Shown here: piece by piece, positions 55,740-64,000 of the stretch | Numbering within the stretch: position 1 is the first letter of the stretch | Layout: each line of letters begins with the position of its first letter | Assembly (NCBI RefSeq): GCF_018812025.1 | Contig: NC_063061.1 | Coordinates: forward strand, 8,712,415-8,776,414 | Length of the DNA: 64,000 nucleotides | Origin: Megalobrama amblycephala | Lineage: Eukaryota; Chordata; Actinopteri; Cypriniformes; Xenocyprididae | Reading direction: 5' to 3' | The notes under the pieces: generated by a model | The model's database searches: none | The model's input: the letters and a program-made list of their open reading frames with translations, nothing else | What the model was told of the DNA's origin: nothing | Made by a program: the position numbers and the translations under genes

Positions 55740-56497
55740 GCTGTATTGCTAAATCTACATGATTTTTCATATGAACAGAAAAATATACTATCGTCAAATA
55801 TGATGATAACTGTATAGAGTTTGTATTGGCGGTATGGTTCCATTCTGGGCAAGATCTCCCTGTGCATCCATGCAGCCGAGCATGGATAAGAGCAGCCATA
55901 ACCCCCCTTAGGGTAAACCAACATAAGAACCAACATATGCAGATATCATTATTGTCACTAATTTAACATCTACATATATTTCAAGAGTAGTCTGATTCAT
56001 GTAAGTCATAAGGCCAATCCTGACTGCAGAGAGGAGGAGCTGGGGATGGAGGAGGATAATTAGCTCCTGAGAAATGTGATAGCTGCTGATAATACTGAGG
56101 AGTTTATATATGGATGCTGTGATACAGTAGGTGTCGTATTTCTATAGGTAGACGTGAGTCACCTGGGAGTCAGCTGATGCGAGATTGACTGACGTGACCT
56201 GCCAGAACTGACGCTAACGCTGGATTTCTCTCGGGACTCCCTTGCTAGTTTGCTATTAATGATATGCTCAAGCCTGCCGGCATGTTGACGTGACTGGTTA
56301 CAAGGTAGTTTGTGAAGTCACAAACACTAGCGATTTCAAACCGCGGGTCTTTTTTTCACTGCAGTTTTAAAAAGAAAATACTCAGCAATGGTGCTGACTT
56401 ATGAATTTGCACATGATTTGTCTTAAAGCATATTAAAAACACCACATAAACATAAACAACATTAAAAACTTGATTTTCACCACAGGGGGCCTTTAAA
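55740..56497 (+). mobile_element. MITE family G, copy 2
   Basis: The right end CTTGATTTTCACCACAGGGG then GCCTTTAAA. It shares the blocks of copy 1 but has extra sequence in the middle (55800-56220). Just before it, 'TCGGGGTTCCCAAACACATT' (55655) and 'AATCAAACACACCTGATTCA' belong to another common fish repeat end. Non-coding. Confidence 0.6.
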
Positions 56498-56912
56498 ACA
56501 TAATATGTGAAACTGTATGAATTATATAATGATAACATTTCATTTCCAATTTTCCAAACAAATAATGGGTCAATAAAAATGTTAATAATTATGGCTGCTG
56601 GTTTGGAAAAAGGCACCAACATATTGCATTCTGGGATATGTCATTCTATGTGTGCTCTGTTGTATATGGTGGCTGCGTCCAAAATTGCATATTCTCTTGA
56701 GTAGGTACTTATTTTGAAAAAGTAATTACTTCAGGACCACTAAATAAGTATGTTCTATATAGTATGAATGTGTGTAGTATGAATGTAAACTGGACGTACT
56801 ACTACATTTGCCATGTTGTCATTATCACATAACCTAGCAGCGTTAGTTGAGTCACTTCACTGCCATACACAAATCCTCTCCTGTGGCTTCATGGGATAGT
56901 AAAGTGTCCATC
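56498..56912. other. No gene seen
   Basis: AT-rich; 'AGTATGAATGTGTGTAGTAT' repeats near 56760 suggest a decayed MITE. GTGTACAC at 56913-56920 is the target duplication of the next element. Confidence 0.4.
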
Positions 56913-56920
56913 GTGTACAC

Positions 56921-58750
56921 TAGGGGTGCAACGGTTCAAATTGCTCACGGTTCGGTTCGTATCACGGTTTTAGGGTCAAGGTTTCGGTACGGTTCGGTAT
57001 GTGCTATGTTCAGGGAAAATAGGACTACTGTCAAATAAAAATAAAGAAAATAAGAACAAATAACCAATAACTACAAGCAATATCACAAATAAATACAATA
57101 AAGCAAATATTCAAATAAAATAAACAGTGCTTTTCAGGTTTTTCAGGTATCTAACATTAATTTTAAGGTACAGAAAATGGATAAAGCAATCAAATATAAA
57201 ATAATATTGCATATTATCTTCACTGTTTAAATTAAATAAAGATGAATTATTATTGAAGTTACAAAAGCTATTCAGTCAAGAGCAGTGAGTGATTTCTTTG
57301 TTATTAGTTGTTTGATTTAACATTAAAAACACAGGTAGCAGGAATAGTTTTTTGTTTAAAAGACCTCCGAAAAACAGGCGAATCTCAACATAACACCGAC
57401 TGTTACATAACAGTCGGGATCAGTAATATGTATGCCCCCAATATTTGCATATGCCAGCTCATGTTCAAGGCATTACGCAGGCAATATTAACGTCTGGATC
57501 TGCACAGCTGAATCATCAGACTAGGTAAGCAAGCAAGGACAATAGCGACAAATGGCAGATGGAGCAATAATAACTGACATGATCCATGATATCATGATAC
57601 TTTTAGTGATATTTGTGAATTGTCTTTCTAAATGTTTCGTTAGCATGTTGCTAATGTACTGTTAAATGTGGTTAAAGTTACCATCGTTTCTTACTGTATT
57701 CACGGAGACAAGAGAGCCGTCGCTATTTTCATTATTAAACACTTGCAGTCTGTATAATTCATAAACACAACTTCATTCTTTATAAATCTCTCCAACAGTG
57801 TGTAATGTTAGCTTTAGCCACGGAGCACCATCAAACTCATTCAGAATCAAATGTAAACATCCAAATAAATACTATACTCACATGATCCAATGCATGCATG
57901 CAGTATGCATGACGAACATTTGAGGGTTATATCAGCTGTGTGAACTTTGTTTATGCACTGTATTATAGTCGAGAGCTTGGGGGAGGCAGGGAGCGCGCCA
58001 TTTAAAGGGGCCGCAGCCTGAATCAGTGCATAGTTAATGATGCCCCAAAATAGGTAGTTAAAAAAAATTAATTAAAAAAAATCTATGGGGTATTTTGAGC
58101 TGAAACTTCACAGACACATTCAGGGGACACCTTAGACTTATATTACATCTTGTAAAAACTGGTTCTAGGGCACCTTTAAGACATAACCGACTATGTTTGC
58201 TGGGATACTCACCAAGATGGGCATTTTGACATAATTTTTGTATGAATTTGTCCGCTGAAGCGCAAGATCTGAAAGAGAACTCGGTATTTGCACGCTGTCT
58301 GAAATAAGCTCACAGCGCGTGTGAGTCCTCTTTCATGTCTTGCTCTTGAATGTTTAAATTGGCAAGGCTTAAATGAGTTTAGTTTAAACACAGATAGCAA
58401 CGTGTGCTGTTCAGGTCTCACCTGCGATCACGCGCTATCAACAATTGTGATGACGGCGTAAATGACTGGACATTAGAGCATACGGCACTCGAAGTGAACA
58501 AAGTTTACAAAGAGTGACTTTTTTGCCCACGCATTTTGATTATCGTTGTTGTAACGTTTTGCGCATCCATCAACTGAAACATAATATACATTATCTGAAC
58601 TCTGTCTGTTTTCCACGTTGCCATTTTAAACAAACCATATTAACCAACAGATGTGTCATCATTAGAGATGGACAATGGCGCAAGTGCGTGCCGAACCGTA
58701 AGTGGAGAACGGTACGGTTAGATTTTTTACCGAGAACCGTTGCACCCCTA
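56921..58750. mobile_element. hAT element with TAGGGGTGCAACGG ends, carrying nested family B MITE
   Basis: TAGGGGTGCAACGGTTC at 56921 and GAACCGTTGCACCCCTA to 58750 are inverted ends. The flanks are GTGTACAC (56913-56920) and GTGTACGC (58751-58758), an 8-bp hAT duplication with one mutation. 'GGTTCGGTTCG' motifs lie next to the left end. No transposase. A family B MITE occupies 57350-58179, so this element is older than that insertion. Confidence 0.85.
57350..58179 (+). mobile_element. MITE family B, copy 4 (left end missing)
   Basis: The right end CTAGGGCACCTTTAA is at 58179. The left begins inside the family at 'GTTTAAAAGACCTCCGAAAA', lacking the first ~120 bp. Internal palindrome variant with core TTACATAA at 57396-57417. 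Non-coding. Confidence 0.75.
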
Positions 58751-58879
58751 GTGTACGCACTTCAGAATCTCACAGGAAATAGTTGGTCAACCAGGTACTT
58801 TTTGCCCACTCTTTTATGAGTATACTGTGAATTCAGACATACTTCTTTTGTCACACACAGTTTTTCCCCTACTATATAG

Positions 58880-59003
58880 TAGGGGTGCAACGGTTCTCGG
58901 TAAAAAACAAAAAAAAATCGAACCGTACATAGCACATACCAAACTGTACCGAAACCGTGACCCGCGAACCGAATTGTGAGCAATTTGAACCGTTGCACCC
59001 CTA
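58880..59003. mobile_element. 124-bp hAT MITE with perfect target duplication
   Basis: TAGGGGTGCAACGGTTCTCG and GAACCGTTGCACCCCTA ends. CTATATAG flanks both sides exactly (58872-58879 and 59004-59011). It is a minimal deletion derivative of the same family as 56921-58750. Confidence 0.92.
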
Positions 59004-59011
59004 CTATATAG

Positions 59012-60420
59012 TAGGGAAGTGGTAAAAAACTGCAAAACCTTAAAGAGCTAATTCTACCTGATTTAATATAGAAAAATATTTTGGTTGGTATAAATTAATG
59101 TATATAGGCTAGTTCTTTGAATATTTTATGACTGGACTAAAACCAGTTAATCTAAATGTTATTTTTTAATGAGCTTTTGTCCACTGTTTTTGCTCAAATC
59201 ATATAGTCTCCATGGAGACATACACTAATGGATGGCATTTTTTATTCCTCACTCTATGAACAATTAAAACTTTACAAGGTAAACAACCTCAAAATGACCA
59301 ATAATATGAGCCCCCCTTATCGCAATGCTGTCCCATTGATCATTTTGATTAGAAATATAGAATTTTTGCTCATGTTGACATTTTTCATGAAAATATGTAC
59401 GACTTTTGCCCTGTCTGGTAATTGTCCCGTTGAACAATTCTCAGGAGCTTTCTACTGGCCAATCCAGAAGCTGTGAACACAATTACCCACTTACTCTGTA
59501 TTCAGTACCATCACCGTGACATCGTTCCTTCTTTCCTCAGTCATCAATTCCATTCCCATGTGTTCGATACCCACAGATTGATTTCTTATATGGAGTGACT
59601 AGGAAGCGAATGCAGGATTCCAGGCTTTAACTTGGTCAATATTATGCAACACGGCTAGACCTCACTGGTGGCAGATGGTTATGCCTGAACTGCAAGAGGG
59701 TCAAGCAGGGCTGAAGTAATCTACTGGGACTTGTCTGGAAATGACAAAGGTGAAGGGAGGGTTGGACTGGAGAGTGGGTGAGCGTTTACGGTAGAAGACG
59801 AGAGACGTGTTAGCTGTCAACAGGAATGAACAGGAGCATGGCCTCTCTGGATGAATGCTACAGGACAGCACCTCTGAATCACTTTCTGATAAGTGAACAG
59901 GATCAGGTATACCGGATACAATGCGTGTGTGATGAAAGCTGATATATTTTTAAGTCGTAAATCATTCATAAAGCCCACTAATGCTAAGCTTCTACGTTTG
60001 TTCAGCTTCACTACCATGACAGCCCATTTTGTGCTCCATTCATGTCATGTTGAAATTACTGTAATTACAAGATGACTGATTCTACTAAGATTGGTCCACG
60101 TTCTTAGATTGAGCCATTTGTTGCCATGGCAACATTAATAAAGCCAAAATGGAGTTTGCTTTTGATACAGTATTTGTCTTTTTTCCCCCTTTTCATCTTT
60201 AATGCGTCCATTTAAATATAACAATCTGCTAAGGTGTAATGTAACAAATCATGTAACAAATATCATCTTTTATTGGAAAATTAAACAACATTTTATCAAA
60301 CTTTGCTGCCTTAATCATCTAAACAACAAGAGAAGATCTAATTACATTCCTGTCAAAAATCACCTGTCATGTTTATAATGTATATCACATCAGCATATGA
60401 GAGGCAAATTGGATGACTAA
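59012..60420. other. No gene seen
   Basis: AT-rich in the first part. 59590-59870 is purine-rich and more GC-balanced, with no frame or repeat end that I recognise. Confidence 0.4.
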
Positions 60421-60558
60421 CAGGGGTGTAACGGTACACAAAAATGACGGTTCGGTACATATCTCAGTTTTGAAGTCACGGTTCGGTACGGGTTCGGTAC
60501 AGCAGGGTGAGAAAACAAAATAATTTTTATTAAACAATGTTTTACTGAACCAGCTTTG
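60421..60558. mobile_element. Left end of another hAT-like element
   Basis: CAGGGGTGTAACGGTACAC followed by 'GACGGTTCGGTACATATC' resembles the GTGCAACGG family. Its continuation is interrupted by the solo LTR and then by the next hAT element. The right end is not in the window. Confidence 0.55.
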
Positions 60559-60884
60559 TGTAACGGGTGTATAGAGATGAGACGAGGGCGAATCCAAATA
60601 CACATGCAGTTTAACAGAGGCAAAGTCACAGATTATTTATTCCAAACCGTGAGCAGGCAAATAGTCCTGAAAGTGACACAGGAAAGTAATCCAAAAAAAC
60701 ACCAGACGAAAACAAGAACGTCCAAGCACCCTTCGATCAAACACAGGAACACCAACAACGACCCATAAAACCCAACTGAAAAGCAAGAGCTTAAATACAC
60801 AATGCAATGAGTAGATAATGAACAACAGCTGTAACTAATGAAGGTGACCATGGTGACAAAGAGTACAGAACGCAAGAGGCGACA
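60559..60884 (-). repeat. Solo LTR with target duplication
   Basis: TGTAACGGGTG at the left and AGGCGACA at the right on the plus strand. CTTTG flanks both sides exactly (60554-60558 and 60885-60889). 326 bp, no internal region. It was inserted into the hAT-like fragment starting at 60421. Confidence 0.85.
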
Positions 60885-61640
60885 CTTTGATATTTTTTGG
60901 GCAGTGTTGGGTAAGTTACTCAAAAAAAGTAATCCACTACAAATTACAAATTACTACATTAAAATTGTAATTTGATTACATTACTGATTACTGCATGTAA
61001 AAAGTAATCAGATTACTAATTACTTTACATTCAAGTTACTTTGAAAACGTATAAAACCTACAAAAATACACCACAAACTGAAACTCATGGTTCTTTCCGT
61101 AATTTAATATTGACTGAAAAATATTATAGAAATATGAAAACAGCAACTTGATCTGTAGATAGCTTATTCATTCTAATGTAATCATAACGGTCGCCCGAGG
61201 GCCCTCAACGACCTGTCTGTCTCACCTGTGAGTGTGAGATTCGAACAAACTAAAAATAACTTTATTATAACTAATAAATATATTCAATATTGTACACTTG
61301 TTAATGTTTTTTTCTTTTTTTTTTTTATTATGAACACATTAAGCATGACAAACCAATTATACAATCAATGAAACTACAAAGCTGGCACATACGGTATGTA
61401 TGATTACAAAATAAAGTCATTAAGGTTGTTATTAAAATTATTTTATAAAGTAACATGTAGGAAACAAGTAGTTTTATCACGTATTGAGCCGTTTCTGTGA
61501 CAGCTCCAGCTCTCCGACACACAGATACGTCAGCGTCCAAATTCACTAACTTCATTCACTCTTTGCAGATATAGTGCACTCAAATGACATAGGCCTACAC
61601 TATATAGGGATTAGTCAGTGAATAAGTGAGCTGTTTCGGA

Positions 61641-63517
61641 TAGTGATGTGACGTTTGACACCGAAGCTTCGAAGCTTGTATCAAAAAAACGAAGTGAAGC
61701 ACTGTATAGACTGTAAAAAACATATGGACGTAGCGTCCGAGACGTCACCCATAGAGTTCTGAACAGCACTTTTGACGCGAAAATGAGGACGCTGCCATCT
61801 TAGCTGCGCGTCACCGCACATCACTCCCGGATAACTGAAAATGGGCAAAGAGGCGGGAGGTGGTTTGAGCTGATGTGACTGGTTGCTGAAACCACGCCCG
61901 CCTAGCTCGACGTGACCATGTTAGCAAGCAAAGGAGCTATCTATCTATTTTAGACACGATCTAAAATATTAATGAAGATAAGTTTTATCATCAGAAAGTT
62001 CTAAAAGTTTACTGTCAATCTACGGTGTTTTTTAAGATATAGATGCTCCAACACCAGCAGTGTTGGGTGTGCAAATAACAACATGAAAAATCAAATGGGA
62101 CTTCATACCTTTATAATGAAATAGAGATCGCGAGATGAATCCAATCTGTGGCACTTGGGTAAAATACGAATGTCCATTGCAAAACAAAAAAACATTTCAC
62201 ATTTCTTCTGAATGATCTGCTCTCTGTCATCGTTCTTCAAGAAAGGATGCAATCTGAGCAGCGTTTATGTTGTAAAACTGTATACGATCGTATCTAACAA
62301 ACAAATGAGCCGTGTCCAAAGTATATTTTTTCAAAATAGTGCAGCAGTTTTAGTTATAATATCCTCCCGCCATTGTCATTGTAGTAAATCTCACAACCAA
62401 AACTTTCAGCCAGTGCCACGATCCAACAACGTGTGTTCTGTTTCTTCCCCATGCATGCACATCTACACAGACACACATCAGTCTCGAATATTATGCAGCA
62501 AGTCATATTTTATAATTGTATAAAATAATCGAGCACAAATACGGCTGAGATGCCAAATTCAGCGGCTGGAATTAGCTGAGGTAAAGTGACGGCTCACAGA
62601 CAGCAGCGGCATCTACCTGTCACTCAAGTGACCACGCCCTTAATTATGCAGAACTTTAAGGCTTAATATAATTTAAACGGATAAGTTATAAAAAAATTCA
62701 CCCCCCTCAGAGTTGTCATGAAGGGCCAAATTAGCAGTATAGACCAAAACCACAATTTGAACCAACTTGTAAACATGTTTTTTCCTGCTATAAACTTGGC
62801 CAATTTAACATGGGAGTCAATGAGATTCTGCTCTCTTTTGGAGCCTTTCCCTAGCGGCCAGTCGATGAATCGCAGTTTAAGTCACTTCTGTATTGGCTTC
62901 ACGAGAGACTGGGGGAGGTTTCCGCTTGATCGGAGCTTGATTCGTTTTGCCATAACCACGTGATCGGTGACATCCGAAGCTTCGTTTTCGCACACGACCA
63001 CGTGACTGCTTCGTAATCTGATTCACATAACGTAAGCCCTTGCGCAAATGTGAAGTGTCATTTGCATTATGGCAAAAGAATATTCCATAATACGAATAAA
63101 TATTTACATGTGCTCAGTTTGTATTTATTCCCAGTTCACACTTCATTCTATGACAATCTTTTTTTTTTTTTGATAATATATGCCAAAGCTTGCCTATTTC
63201 TCCCCCGAAATTTTATTCAGACTCATTTATTCAAATTGTGTAAGTAAAATGACACGTGAAAGACTTTTTTATGTATAATAATAATTTACATTGTTTTATA
63301 CGCTTTTCATAGCACAAACTGATTTATTACATGAAACAGTCCAAAAATAGCTGCGTCGTCTGGCAGTTTTTTGCTAACATGGCAGTTTTTTCCACCTTTT
63401 GACCACAAGATGTCATTAGTGTGCACCATGTTGAAAAGCTTCGAGTAATGAACCTTTTTACGATAAACTTGAGGGGAAAGCATAGGTGCTTCACAAAGCT
63501 TCATTTCGCCATCACTA
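61641..63517. mobile_element. Nested hAT element with TAGTGATG ends
   Basis: TAGTGATGTGACGTTTG at 61641 and CGCCATCACTA at 63517. GTTTCGGA flanks both sides exactly (61633-61640 and 63518-63525). 'GAAGCTTCGAAGC' motifs near the ends are shared with the central hairpin at 8773-9041. No transposase. It encloses a family E repeat. Confidence 0.88.
61706..62910. repeat. Interspersed repeat (family E), second copy
   Basis: 'ATGGACGTAGCGTCC', 'GGGCAAAGAGGCGGGA', 'CCACGCCCTTAATTATGCAG' and 'CTAGCGGCCAGTCGATGAAT' occur in the order seen at 36637-37350. About 650 bp extra (61920-62570) lies in the middle. No coding domain was found. Confidence 0.65.
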
Positions 63518-64000
63518 GTTTCGGACACACATAAACATTCCTTGCTGTGTGTAGCATGTATGTGTGTGGTAGCTTAACTGTGTTTATGTTTGTATGTAAC
63601 TGCATTAAAGACAGGAAAAAATTGCTGAAATAATTTATAATAACATTTGAAAACAGTATTGTTCAGAAGTTACCTTCCCTCCCGATCCTGAACAAAAACC
63701 CAATCTAGCTTGTTTAGGCGAGGTTAGGACCACTCTCGTCTTGGGCGCGGGTATCCTCCTCCATGCGTTCTCCATTGATTCATAATGATGCATCCGCGCC
63801 AAACATGATTTCTTTTAAGAAATGCACTTTACCTAATATTTTTTTCTTGTAACGCAAGTAACGTAATTTTATTGACATCAGTAACTGTAATCAAATTACA
63901 TAATTTTAAAATGTAATGCATTACATTACTGCATTATCAGGAAAAGTAATTAGACTACAGTTACTTTGTAACGCGTTACACCCAACTCTGTTTTTGGGTA

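Larger units (their letters stand above)
60902..63990. mobile_element. hAT element with CAGTGTTGGGT ends, non-autonomous
   Basis: CAGTGTTGGGTAAGTTACTC at 60902 and GTAACGCGTTACACCCAACT...CTG at 63990, with TTTTTGGG exactly repeated on both sides (60894-60901 and 63991-63998). Both ends carry the 'GTAATC..ATTAC' repeats known from this fish family. No transposase frame. 1877 bp of its interior is another, nested hAT element. Confidence 0.9.

Overview
This is teleost fish DNA, most likely from a cyprinid or close relative. I infer that from the repeat content: TTAA-flanked palindromic elements with 'GGGATAGTTCACCC' ends, fish hAT elements with ends such as 'CAGTGTTGGGTAAG', a SINE with an Ala-tRNA-like head and the tail 'GTCGCTTTGGATAAAAGCG', and Ty3/gypsy LTRs starting TGTCA. 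No host protein-coding gene can be supported anywhere in the 64 kb. The window looks like intergenic or long-intron DNA that has been filled by mobile elements, with AT-rich single-copy sequence between them.

Layout. 0-9 kb: a LINE reverse-transcriptase scrap and several palindromic MITEs. 9.35-14.1 kb: a decayed Ty3/gypsy chromovirus on the minus strand, followed by a deleted hAT element that still carries a BED zinc-finger piece (14.3-15.1 kb). 16.9-24 kb: MITEs of at least four families, some fused end to end, and the 3' end of a LINE. 24.68-29.90 kb: a complete Ty3/gypsy chromovirus on the minus strand with two 459-bp LTRs that look identical by eye, a perfect 5-bp target duplication (GTATA) and one uninterrupted gag-pol frame in which every catalytic motif I looked for is present. 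It sits inside a tRNA-like sequence, which it splits in two. 31.7-34.1 kb: a palindromic MITE and a dead Tc1/mariner element. 35.4-41.5 kb: a piggyBac-like MITE with a 43-bp tandem repeat, tRNA-like SINE heads and probable solo LTRs. 41.9-43.6 kb: a 1.7-kb foldback element built of ~22-bp palindromic subrepeats. 44-64 kb: hAT elements, solo LTRs and MITEs, ending in an insertion cascade of at least three layers, most boundaries being dated by target-site duplications.

The best leads are in the intact chromovirus. It has no TGG-type tRNA primer-binding site. Instead, a 9-nt stretch just inside the 5' LTR is complementary to the LTR about 30 nt downstream of a TATA-like motif, the arrangement expected for Tf1/sushi-type self-priming. 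Its gag-pol frame also has no stop codon before the 3' LTR and runs right through it into host DNA. Other leads are the foldback satellite-like element and a MITE family that spreads a palindrome centred on TTACGTAA, a PAR-bZIP (D-box) type motif.

All coordinates and comparisons were made by eye. Family assignments rest on motif recognition, not on database searches.
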